Positions 23,749 through 31,733 of a DNA stretch of 56,666 nt are shown here, one piece after another. The DNA comes from Actinomadura roseirufa (GTDB lineage Bacteria > Actinomycetota > Actinomycetes > Streptosporangiales > Streptosporangiaceae). The DNA lies in NCBI RefSeq assembly GCF_900659635.1, contig NZ_CAACVB010000026.1:1-56666 (forward strand), read 5' to 3'. Numbering within the stretch: the stretch's first letter is position 1; the number at the start of each line of letters is the position of its first letter. The position numbers and the translations under genes are program-made. The notes beneath the pieces are model-generated. The model was not told the origin of the DNA. It saw only the letters and a list, made by a program, of their open reading frames with translations, and did no database searches.

Positions 23749-23943
23749 TTGGCACCTCCAGGTCGCGGGGCTCTTCCTGCGACTCTGCAACAGCGACCCG
23801 GATGTGACAACCCCCTAACGGCGACCTATCCATCGCGTTACGTAGATCATTCGTAACGGCGACGTCCGGGGAAACCCGCAGGTGGCCCGCGCGGGCGGGT
23901 GGAGCGCTCCGGCGGCGGGCCCGCCCGCGGCGTCCGCGGCCCG

Positions 23944-25164
23944 TCAGGACAGGCGTTCCAGGACCATCGCCATGCCCTGCCCGCCGCCGACGCACATGGT
24001 CTCCAGGCCGAACTGCCTGTCGTGGAACCTCAGGCCGTTCAGCAGCGTCGAGGTGATCCGCGCGCCGGTCATGCCGAACGGGTGGCCGACGGCGATCGCG
24101 CCGCCGTTGACGTTCAGCCGGTCGAGGTCGACGCCGATGTCCTCGGCGGACGGCAGCACCTGGGCGGCGAACGCCTCGTTGATCTCGACGAGGTCGATGT
24201 CGCCGATGGTCATGCCCGCCCTGGCGAGCGCGCGGCGGGACGCCTCCACCGGGCCGAGGCCCATGATCTCGGGGGACAGGCCCGTGACGCCGGTCGAGAC
24301 GATCCGGGCCAGCGGCGTGATGCCGAGCTCGGCGGCCTTGACGTCGCTCATGACGATGACCGCCGCGGCGCCGTCGTTGAGGGGACAGCAGTTGCCCGCC
24401 GTGATCGTCCCGTCCGGCCGGAACACCGGCTTGAGCTCGGAGACCTTCGCATAGGTGGTCCCGGCGCGGGGGCCGTCGTCCTTGGCGACGACCGTGCCGT
24501 CCGGCAGCGTCACCGGGGTGATGTCCGACTCCCAGAACCCGTTCGCCAGGGCCTTCTCGGCGAGGTTCTGCGAGCGGACGCCGAACTCGTCCTGCGCCCG
24601 TCGTGTCACCCCGCGCAACCCGGCCACGTTCTCGGCCGTCTGGCCCATCGCGATGTAGACGTCGGGGAGCGCGCCGTCCTCGCGGGGGTCGTGCCAGACC
24701 GGCGCGCCGCCCTCGGCGGCCTTCTCCGTGCGCCCCCGCGCGCCGGTGAACAGCGGGTTGTGCGTGTCCTCCAGCCCGTCGCTGCTGCCCTTGGCGAACC
24801 GGCTGACGGTCTCGACGCCCGCGGAGACGATGACGTCGGCCTCGCCCGCCTTGATCGCGTGCAGCGCCATCCGGGTCGTCTGGAGCGAGGACGAGCAGTA
24901 CCGGGTGATCGTCGCGCCGGGCACGCCGTCCCAGCCGAGCAGCACCGCCACCACGCGCGCCATGTTGTAGCCCTGCTCGCCGCCCGGCAGCCCGCAGCCG
25001 AGCAGCAGGTCGTCGATCTCGGCGGGATCGAGCTGGGGCACCTTGGCCATCGCCGCGGTGATCATCTGGGCGGTGAGGTCGTCGGGCCGGACGTCCTTGA
25101 GCGACCCCTTGAAGGCGCGGCCGATGGGCGAGCGCGCGGTCGCGACGATGACTGCCTCGGGCAT
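23944..25164 (-). CDS. Acetyl-CoA C-acyltransferase (thiolase)
   Basis: 406-aa thiolase of the degradative/FadA type, cleaving 3-ketoacyl-CoA (or condensing acetyl-CoA). The acylated Cys is in TRYCSSSLQT near 92; the catalytic His is in GGAIAVGHPFGMTGAR and the second Cys in TMCVGGGQGMA near the end. Length and N-terminus (PEAVIVATARSPIGRAFKG) match the family from ATG 25164. It stands alone rather than with FadB. A possible TetR-type half-palindrome upstream (GGTTACCCACCGGTCAC near 25210) could regulate it. Confidence 0.94.
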   Translation of the reverse strand: MPEAVIVATARSPIGRAFKGSLKDVRPDDLTAQMITAAMAKVPQLDPAEIDDLLLGCGLPGGEQGYNMARVVAVLLGWDGVPGATITRYCSSSLQTTRMALHAIKAGEADVIVSAGVETVSRFAKGSSDGLEDTHNPLFTGARGRTEKAAEGGAPVWHDPREDGALPDVYIAMGQTAENVAGLRGVTRRAQDEFGVRSQNLAEKALANGFWESDITPVTLPDGTVVAKDDGPRAGTTYAKVSELKPVFRPDGTITAGNCCPLNDGAAAVIVMSDVKAAELGITPLARIVSTGVTGLSPEIMGLGPVEASRRALARAGMTIGDIDLVEINEAFAAQVLPSAEDIGVDLDRLNVNGGAIAVGHPFGMTGARITSTLLNGLRFHDRQFGLETMCVGGGQGMAMVLERLS

Positions 25165-25497
25165 TGCGGGTCTCCTGTCTCGGCGGCCGGTCCCGGGGGC
25201 CCGCGGACGCGGTTACCCACCGGTCACAAGCAATCTAGCCGCTGTCCTCAGGGGCGTACATGCCGGGCCCATATTCGCTTGACGGCCCGTCCAGTATGCG
25301 CCCGCGCGCGAATCCCGGTCCGCCGATGACGGCCGTCCCATGCGAGCGGGACGGCCCGGGGCGGAGGCTTGGAGCACAACGCCCGGCCGGGGCCGCGTCG
25401 CGGGGATGGCGGCCATGGCCGGGCCGCGGAGGACGGCCGGGGCCCGCCACCGGTGACCGGGCGGGTTCCGGCTCCCTTCCGTCCCGAGGGCCTCCGA
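25165..25497. other. Intergenic region upstream of the thiolase gene
   Basis: No gene is supported. It holds the imperfect inverted repeat around 25210-25228 mentioned for the thiolase, and GC-rich sequence with no -10/-35 pair I trust. Open frames here are shadows of the flanking minus-strand genes. Confidence 0.5.
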
Positions 25498-26490
25498 TCA
25501 GGCGATGTCCGGCGCCGTCTCCGGCGCGGACGGGGCGTCCGGCCTCGTGGGACGGCGCCGCAGCAGCGTCGCCCACCGCCCCCGGGGACCGCGCTCGCGG
25601 CCCGCGACCGACGCGCCGCTCACCTCCGTCCCCGACACCTCGGCGGCCTCCGCCGCCGCCACGTCGACCGGCAGCGCGCCGACCCCGAACCGCGGCTCGG
25701 GCCCGAACCCCAGCGCGTGCGCCATCGACGGCAGCAGCGCCCCCGCGGCGGCCGCGTACCCCCGCGCGGACGGGTGGTAGCGGTCCGCGCTGAACATCGT
25801 GGTCGGGTCGGCGGCGAACTCGCGGCCGAGCAGGTCGCCGAGCGACACCGACCGCCCGCCCCGCTCCACCACCGCGATCGTCTGCGCCGCCGCGAGCTGC
25901 CGGCTGGCCCGCCGCGCGAACCAGCGCAGCGGCTGCATCAGCGGCTTGATCGTGCCGAGATCGGGGCAGGTGCCGACGACCACCTCGCAGCCCCCCGCGC
26001 GCAGCCGCCCGACCGCGTCCGCGAGGTGGCGCACCGACACGGCCGCCGGTACTCGCCCGGTCACGTCGTTCGCGCCGATCATGATGACGGCCACGTCCGG
26101 GCGCAGCCGCAGCGCCCGCCCGGCCTGGTCCGCCAGCTCGTCCGACCGCGCCCCGGGCCGGGCCACGTTGCCCAGCAGGACGGGCCGTCCGGCGGCCGCC
26201 GCCAGCCCGTCCGCCAGCACCGCCCCGGGCGTCTCCTCCGGAATGTGCACGCCGAGACCGGCCGCGGTCGAGTCGCCCAGCATGACCAGCGAGAGCGGGG
26301 CCCCGCCACCGGCCCCGTAGCGGCCCTCGGCGACCGGCGGATCGCCGTTGGGCGTCGCCTGGATGATCCTGCGGGCCAGCCTGGCCTCCATCATCACGAG
26401 CCCGAACGTGATGCCGCCCAGGGCCGTGATCCCCCCACCACCGTAGGCCGCGGCCGCCGCGATCCGGCGCGCCGTGAACGCTCTCCACAT
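25498..26490 (-). CDS. SGNH/GDSL hydrolase
   Basis: Probable esterase or lipase of 330 aa. A hydrophobic N-terminal segment (AAAAAYGGGGITALGGITFG, 11-30) may be a signal anchor. The SGNH blocks are MLGDSTAAGLGV near 69 (Ser), GNVARPG, GANDVTG near 139 (Asn) and DRYHPSARGY near 238 (Asp and His). The C-terminal 70 aa are low-complexity Ala/Glu/Arg/Pro. Substrate unknown; it is divergent from the cystathionine beta-synthase gene. Confidence 0.9.
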   Translation of the reverse strand: MWRAFTARRIAAAAAYGGGGITALGGITFGLVMMEARLARRIIQATPNGDPPVAEGRYGAGGGAPLSLVMLGDSTAAGLGVHIPEETPGAVLADGLAAAAGRPVLLGNVARPGARSDELADQAGRALRLRPDVAVIMIGANDVTGRVPAAVSVRHLADAVGRLRAGGCEVVVGTCPDLGTIKPLMQPLRWFARRASRQLAAAQTIAVVERGGRSVSLGDLLGREFAADPTTMFSADRYHPSARGYAAAAGALLPSMAHALGFGPEPRFGVGALPVDVAAAEAAEVSGTEVSGASVAGRERGPRGRWATLLRRRPTRPDAPSAPETAPDIA

Positions 26491-26636
26491 CTCCCGTGAC
26501 CCTCCGTGATTTTGTTCCTACCCGCCCGTCAAGGCGTTGATGCCCGCACCGTCCGTTCTCGGCTACCGTCGGAGGCGGAGGCTGGCACACTGAACCCCCA
26601 CGTAAATCGACAGACTGAATCGACAAGGACGTCGCG

Positions 26637-28016
26637 GTGCACGTACACGACTCGCTCGTCGAGCTGATGGGGAACACCCCGCTCGTTCGGCTGCGCAAGG
26701 TGACCGGCGGCCACGGGCCGCAGGTCCTGGCCAAGGTGGAGTACTTCAACCCCGGGGGATCGGTGAAGGACCGCATCGCGGTCCGCATGATCGACGCCGC
26801 CGAGCGGTCCGGCGAACTGCGGCCGGGCGGGACGATCGTCGAGCCGACCTCCGGCAACACGGGCGTGGGCCTGGCCATCGTCGCCCAGGAGCGCGGCTAC
26901 CGCTGCGTCTTCGTGTGCCCGGACAAGGTCGCCAAGGACAAGATCGACGTCCTCCGCGCCTACGGCGCCGAGGTCGTGATCTGCCCCACGGCGGTGTCCC
27001 CCGAGCACCCCGACTCCTACTACTCGGTGTCCGACCGGCTCGCCGCCGACATCCCCGGCGCCTGGAAGCCGAACCAGTACACCAACCCCCAGAACCCCGT
27101 CTCCCACTACGAGACGACCGGCCCCGAACTCTGGGAGCAGACCGAGGGCCGCATCACCCACTTCGTCGCGGGCATCGGCACCGGCGGCACGATCAGCGGC
27201 ACCGGCAAGTACCTCAAGGAGGTCTCCGGCGGCCGCGTCCAGATCATCGGCGCCGACCCGGAGGGCTCGGTCTACTCCGGCGGCAGCGGCCGCCCCTACC
27301 TCACCGAGGGCGTCGGCGAGGACATCTGGCCCGAGACCTACGACCGCGACATCTGCGACCAGGTCATCGCGGTGTCCGACAAGGACTCCTTCACCATGAC
27401 CCGCCGCCTCGCCCGTGAGGAGGCCCTCCTGGTCGGCGGCTCCTGCGGCATGGCCGTAGTCGCCGCCCTGCGCGTCGCCGCCGAGGCCGGCCCGGACGCG
27501 GTCATCGTCGTCCTCCTCCCCGACGGCGGCCGCGGCTACCTCAGCAAGATCTTCAACGACGAGTGGATGGCCGACTACGGCTTCCTCACCCCGTCCACGG
27601 AGGAGGCCAGCGTCGGCGAGGTCCTCACCCGCAAGGGCGGGACGTTGCCGGAGTTCGTCCACGTCCACCCCCACGAGAGCGTCCAGACCGCCATCTCCAT
27701 CATGCGCGAGTACGAGGTCTCCCAGCTCCCCGTGATGAAGGAGGAACCCCCGGTCATGGCCGCCGAGGTCATCGGCTCGGTCGTGGAGAGCGACCTCCTC
27801 GACATCCTCGTCAAGGAGCACGCCAAGCTGACCGCCCCCATCGAGCAGCACATGTCGGCCCCGCTCCCGACCCTCGGCTCAGGCGAACCGGTCAGCAAGG
27901 CCGTGGGCGTCCTGGAGAAGTCCGGCGCCGCCGTCGTCCTCGTGGACGGCAAGCCCAAGGGCCTGGTGACCCGCCAAGACCTCCTGGCCTTCCTGGCCGC
28001 CTCAACCTCCCACTAG
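26637..28016 (+). CDS. Cystathionine beta-synthase
   Basis: PLP enzyme condensing homocysteine and serine to cystathionine, first step of reverse transsulfuration, 459 aa. The PLP Lys is in NPGGSVKDRIA (K44), the Asn/substrate loop is TSGNTGVG near 73, the phosphate loop is GIGTGGTISGTG near 178. Two CBS domains fill 338-455 (SVGEVLTRKGGTLPEF; IEQHMSAPLPTLGSGEPV). No N-terminal haem domain is present. GTG 26637 follows a weak AAGGA. Its metabolic partner, cystathionine gamma-synthase, is at 42768 beyond the accessory island. Confidence 0.94.
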   Translation: MHVHDSLVELMGNTPLVRLRKVTGGHGPQVLAKVEYFNPGGSVKDRIAVRMIDAAERSGELRPGGTIVEPTSGNTGVGLAIVAQERGYRCVFVCPDKVAKDKIDVLRAYGAEVVICPTAVSPEHPDSYYSVSDRLAADIPGAWKPNQYTNPQNPVSHYETTGPELWEQTEGRITHFVAGIGTGGTISGTGKYLKEVSGGRVQIIGADPEGSVYSGGSGRPYLTEGVGEDIWPETYDRDICDQVIAVSDKDSFTMTRRLAREEALLVGGSCGMAVVAALRVAAEAGPDAVIVVLLPDGGRGYLSKIFNDEWMADYGFLTPSTEEASVGEVLTRKGGTLPEFVHVHPHESVQTAISIMREYEVSQLPVMKEEPPVMAAEVIGSVVESDLLDILVKEHAKLTAPIEQHMSAPLPTLGSGEPVSKAVGVLEKSGAAVVLVDGKPKGLVTRQDLLAFLAASTSH

Positions 28017-28067
28017 AGAAGCCCACCCCCGAGCGCCGGAGCCCCCACCTCCGGCGGCCGGGGGACA

Positions 28068-28163
28068 TGGATTTCGCTGAAGAATCCCGAAGACCTCGGC
28101 ACCCAGGAGCACTTGGCCATGGTCGTCTCCCGTCACTCTGACACGGTCAGTCGCGCGGTCTGA
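28068..28163 (+). pseudogene. Possible transposase remnant
   Basis: One frame reads WISLKNPEDLGTQEHLA and stops after about 31 codons. The KNPEDL-type motif resembles ISL3-family transposase sequence, but the match is short and the reading is tentative. The rest of 28164-28436 shows no gene. Confidence 0.25.
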
Positions 28164-28436
28164 GAGGTGCCGCGATGGGGCGGAGACGCGGCTGCGAGAG
28201 GATCTGAACGCGCTGCCTAGCATCACCCGAAACACCTCGTAGGCCAACCGGCCCAGTTGGCCGCGGAGAGCACCGCGAATGCCCGACGCATTTATTGCGC
28301 GAATGTCACCGGAGCATTGGACTCGTCGGCGAGATCGACGATGGCGGGTGCCGCCGCGTCCGGTGCTCGACCTGACCGCGGTGAATCTGGGCGATGGGGA
28401 GCGCCGTCCTATCGCGCCGGTGTTTTGAGAGGTGAC

Positions 28437-28898
28437 ATGGCTGGTCGGAACCCTGTGGACGCGGCGGGGGCGATCGCCCGCCGAATCCTTCGTGAGCGGT
28501 CGCGGCCCGGTTCTCCGGTCGCTGTACTTGTGCGTCTGACCAGGGATTTCGCTGATTTCGAGTTCGATGTTCCGAACACTGCCGACGCAGACGGCTTCAT
28601 CTTCCAGTACGGGGCGGCGAACTGGTTCTCCGAACCGACGTTCGTGCTCAGTATCGGTCGCCAGTTCGAAGTGGTCGATGCGGATGGCCAGTACGAGCAC
28701 TTCCTTCAGGTGCATTTCGAGTTCCGTTACCCATTGGACGATGCATTGGAAGCCGCCAGGGACCACGCGGAGTGGTGGTTTCCCGAGGACGGGCCGTCGT
28801 TCGACTCTTGGCTGGAGAACATCGAGTCGTCTCCGATCGCTGCCATCACGGCCCTGAGAGAACCTCGCGATCTCGTGGTCGTCGAGGATCGGACGTAG
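28437..28898 (+). CDS. Hypothetical 153-aa protein
   Basis: Acidic soluble protein without signal peptide or transmembrane helix. It has a beta-rich centre (FADFEFDVPNTADADGFIF, FVLSIGRQFEVVDADGQYEH) and a C-terminal helix with aromatic/acidic residues (ARDHAEWWFPEDGPSFDSW). GAGAGG five bases before ATG 28437 gives the start; an upstream in-frame start at 28257 lacks this. Codon use is less GC-biased than in neighbouring core genes, which suggests transfer. The size and composition resemble immunity-type proteins, but no family is recognised and no toxin is adjacent. Confidence 0.65.
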   Translation: MAGRNPVDAAGAIARRILRERSRPGSPVAVLVRLTRDFADFEFDVPNTADADGFIFQYGAANWFSEPTFVLSIGRQFEVVDADGQYEHFLQVHFEFRYPLDDALEAARDHAEWWFPEDGPSFDSWLENIESSPIAAITALREPRDLVVVEDRT

Positions 28899-28962
28899 AT
28901 CGGCGGCTGCTCGGTCACGCCGTGCAGCCGCTCGGAGGGTCCCTGGGGGAGCGGGCGCGGCG

Positions 28963-28988
28963 CGTGGACGCCGCCGGCGGCGTCCACG
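28963..28988. promoter_or_regulatory. Perfect 26-bp palindrome touching the padR promoter
   Basis: Each 13-base half is CGTGGACGCCGCC or its complement, with no spacer. It ends one base before the -35 element of the padR gene and 65 bp after the hypothetical gene. It lacks a T-run, so it may be an operator, an attenuating hairpin or an imperfect terminator. Confidence 0.75.
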
Positions 28989-28989
28989 G

Positions 28990-29017
28990 TTGCCCATAGT
29001 CAGATGATCGATATATA
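28990..29017 (+). promoter_or_regulatory. padR promoter, probable short or absent leader
   Basis: TTGCCC (28990-28995) and TATATA (29012-29017) are 16 bp apart. The start ATG is only nine bases past the -10, so the message is probably leaderless. The AT-rich GATCGATATATAAAGATG is unusual here and resembles the AT-rich operators of PadR proteins, consistent with self-regulation. Confidence 0.65.
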
Positions 29018-29025
29018 AAGATGGC

Positions 29026-29400
29026 ATGAGCAAGACGATGCAGGAACCGACGTTCCTGATCCTGACCGCGCTGGCCGATGGGGCTCAGCACGGGTACGGG
29101 ATCATCTCCGACGTCGAGCGGATCTCCGATGGGCGCACCCGGCTGCGCGCGGGCACGCTCTACGCGGCGCTCGACCGGCTGCAGGCGGAGGGGCTGATCG
29201 CGGCCGACCACGAGGAGGTCGTGGACGGCCGGCTGCGCCGCTACTACCGCCTCACCGACGACGGTGCCGCCGCCCTCGCCGCCGAGGTCGACGCGCTGCG
29301 GCGCCGGGCGGAGGTCGCCGCCCGGCGCCTCGCGGCCTTCCCGCGCCTGGGTGGTACGAGTCCGGCGTTCGCCGGCCCCTTTCCGAGGGGGGTCCGTTGA
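29026..29400 (+). CDS. PadR family transcriptional regulator
   Basis: 124-aa winged-helix repressor of the short type. EPTFLILTALADGAQHGYGI is the conserved helix 1, RLRAGTLYAALDRLQAEGLI the recognition helix, and the wing is RLRRYYRLTDDGAAAL; a short dimerisation helix follows. The last 18 codons (GGTSPAFAGPFPRGVR) lie in a segment duplicated as the leader of the next two genes. Its stop overlaps the TTG of the first membrane gene. PadR regulators of this form often control adjacent efflux or membrane genes. Confidence 0.93.
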   Translation: MSKTMQEPTFLILTALADGAQHGYGIISDVERISDGRTRLRAGTLYAALDRLQAEGLIAADHEEVVDGRLRRYYRLTDDGAAALAAEVDALRRRAEVAARRLAAFPRLGGTSPAFAGPFPRGVR

Positions 29401-30449
29401 GCACGCTCGAACGTTCTTACCGCCGCTTGCTGGCCTGGTATCCGGCCGAACACCGCGCGGCACACGAGGAGGAGATGTTGGACGTGTTGTTGTCGACGGC
29501 GAAACCCGGGCAGGCGCGCCCGTCCATCGCCGAAACCTTCGACCTGCTGCGGGGCGCGGTGCGGATCCGGCTGCGCCGCGCCGCCAATGGTGCCGGTGAG
29601 TCCGTCTGGCCGGGGGCGCTGTCCATCGCCGGGTTCCTGGCGATGCTCATGCTCGTGGCGGACGGTGTCCGGTTCGCCGTCAACGCGCCGCACCTGCTGT
29701 CGGCGGTCAACAAGGGGCTCAGCGAGGGCGATTCTCGGTGGTACGCCTACGTCAATCAGTTCGGTACCGGCCCGTACTGGCTGGCGTGGGCCGGCGTTGC
29801 GTTCCTGGCCTGGCGCGGGTCGCGGCGTGCCGCTGCCCGCGCCGCCTGTGCGGTGACCGCCGCCCAGCTCGCCCTCATCGTTTACGGGTTCGGCTTCCCG
29901 GACCTGTGGAACGCGTCGGTGGGCGCCTCGCTGGGAGGTGTTCCCCTCCCGCTGGCGATCCTGGCCAGTGCCTCTCTGATCGCGTCCCCCGGACCGCGTC
30001 ATGGTGCCCGGTCTCTGGGACGGCGCGGCGTCGCCGGTGCCGTGGTCGTGGCGGCCGTGCTCGTCACGATCACCTCGACGCCCTTCATGGCCCTGATCCT
30101 TCCGGACGACCCTTGGCCGGCCTGGGAGTTCCACTCAATGGACGGCGCCGTCATCAGGTGGGACAGGCTCCTGCTGGGGGTCGTGCTCGTCACCGCGCTT
30201 TTCCTGCTCGTCGTGCTGGCGCCCACTCGTGCGGGACGTCGAGCCGCCGCCCTTCTCGCTCTCGCGGGCACGCCTCTCCTGGCCGAGGCGGGATTGATCA
30301 ACATGGGAGTGCTGCTGTTCCGGCACCTCGTCCTCCCTTTCCTGGTGGCCGAGAGTCTGATCGGGTTCGGCCTGGTCATGCTCGTCGTCCGCATCGTCGA
30401 GCTTCCCGTGAAAGTCATCGCCAAGAGGCGCGAGCAGGCGTCCGCCTGA
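29397..30449 (+). CDS. Tandem membrane protein copy 1, unknown function
   Basis: 350 aa. The soluble N-terminal region, YRRLLAWYPAEHRAAHEEEM with DLLRGAVRIRLRRA, resembles the short cytoplasmic prefix found before permease regions in PadR-linked operons. About eight transmembrane helices follow (ALSIAGFLAMLMLVADG, YWLAWAGVAFLAW, VTAAQLALIVYGF, LPLAILASASLIA and four more). The TTG start at 29397 overlaps the padR stop and has GGGGGG upstream. Two further copies follow. Function is unknown; membrane transport, sensing or signalling are all possible. Confidence 0.85.
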   Translation: MSTLERSYRRLLAWYPAEHRAAHEEEMLDVLLSTAKPGQARPSIAETFDLLRGAVRIRLRRAANGAGESVWPGALSIAGFLAMLMLVADGVRFAVNAPHLLSAVNKGLSEGDSRWYAYVNQFGTGPYWLAWAGVAFLAWRGSRRAAARAACAVTAAQLALIVYGFGFPDLWNASVGASLGGVPLPLAILASASLIASPGPRHGARSLGRRGVAGAVVVAAVLVTITSTPFMALILPDDPWPAWEFHSMDGAVIRWDRLLLGVVLVTALFLLVVLAPTRAGRRAAALLALAGTPLLAEAGLINMGVLLFRHLVLPFLVAESLIGFGLVMLVVRIVELPVKVIAKRREQASA

Positions 30450-30568
30450 CCCGAGGCCGTGACGGCGTAGTGGGCTGGGCGGAGGTCGCCGCTCCATGTC
30501 TCGAATTCTTCCCGCGTCCACGTGGGGCGAGTCCCGGCCTTCGCCGCCCCCTTTCCAAGGAGGGTTCG

Positions 30569-31618
30569 TTGAGCGCGCTCGAACGTTCTTACCGCCGTTT
30601 GCTGGCCTGGTATCCAGCCGAACACCGTGCGGCTCATGAGGAAGAGATGCTGGACGTGTTGTTGTCGTCGGCGAGTCCCGGGCAGACGCGGCCGTCCGTC
30701 GCCGATACCGTCGACTTGCTTTCCGGGGCGGTACGGATCCGGTTGCGCCGCGCCGTGGATGGCGCCGGGGCATCCGCCTGGCCGGGGGCGCTGTCCATCG
30801 CAGGGTTCCTGGCGATGCTGATGCTGGTCGCGGACGGTGCGCGGTTCACCGTCAACGTGCCGTACGTGGCGGCGGCGGTCGACGACGGGTACGTCCAGGG
30901 TGACTCCGGGTGGCATGTGCTCGCCGGTCAGCTCGGCACGGCCCCGTACTGGCTGGCCTGGGCCGCTGTCGCGTTCCTGGCCTGGCGCGGGTCGCGGCGT
31001 GCCGCCGCCCGCGCCGCCTGCGCGGTGACCGCCGTCCAAATCGCCCTCGTTGCCTATGGACTCGCCTGGTCAGAGCTCTGGAACGCGTCGGTCGGTGCCT
31101 CGCTGGGCGGTATTCCTCTGCCGCTGGCGCTTGTGGCCAGTGCCTCTCTGGTCGCGTCCCCTGGCCCGGGTCATGGCGCCCGGTTGCTGGGACGGCGCGG
31201 CGTCGCCGGTGCCGTGGCCATGGCGGCTGTGCTCGCCACGACCGCCTCGGCGCCATTCATGGCCTTCATCCACCAGAAGGGCCCGTGGCCGCCCTGGTAC
31301 GACGGCCCGATCGGCGACGCATTCGTCCGCTGGGACAGAATACTGCTGAGTGTCACTCTCATGACCGCCGTGTTCTCTTTCGCCGTGCTGGCACGCACTC
31401 GGGCGGGACGTCGGGCCTCCGCACTCATGGCTCTCGGGGGAGCGCCTCTCCTGGCCCAGGTGGGATGGATCAATATGGAAGTCGTGTTCAGTGGTCCCGT
31501 CATTCATCTCCTGCTGATCGAGAGCCTGGCCGGCTTTGCTCTGGTCATGCTCATCGTCCGCATCGTTGAGCTTCCCGCGAAATTCGTCGCCAAGAAGCAT
31601 GCCCAGCCGTCCATCTGA
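30569..31618 (+). CDS. Tandem membrane protein copy 2
   Basis: 349 aa, closely similar to copy 1 over its whole length, strongest in the N-terminal prefix (LERSYRRLLAWYPAEH) and the SRRAAARAACAVTA helix, most divergent in loops after the first and fifth helices. TTG 30569 is preceded by AAGGAGGG. The 40 bp before it repeat the leader of copy 1, which is the 3' coding end of padR, so this unit arose by duplication of padR-tail plus gene. Spacing from copy 1 stop is 119 bp. Confidence 0.85.
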   Translation: MSALERSYRRLLAWYPAEHRAAHEEEMLDVLLSSASPGQTRPSVADTVDLLSGAVRIRLRRAVDGAGASAWPGALSIAGFLAMLMLVADGARFTVNVPYVAAAVDDGYVQGDSGWHVLAGQLGTAPYWLAWAAVAFLAWRGSRRAAARAACAVTAVQIALVAYGLAWSELWNASVGASLGGIPLPLALVASASLVASPGPGHGARLLGRRGVAGAVAMAAVLATTASAPFMAFIHQKGPWPPWYDGPIGDAFVRWDRILLSVTLMTAVFSFAVLARTRAGRRASALMALGGAPLLAQVGWINMEVVFSGPVIHLLLIESLAGFALVMLIVRIVELPAKFVAKKHAQPSI

Positions 31619-31733
31619 TCCGAAGCCGCGATGCGGTCGGCCGGGCGGGGGCCGCGCCGGGCATCGTGAGTCCTTTCCACCCCTATGCGGGTGAGTCCCC
31701 GGCGTTCGCCGGCCCCTTTCCAAGGAGGGTTCG

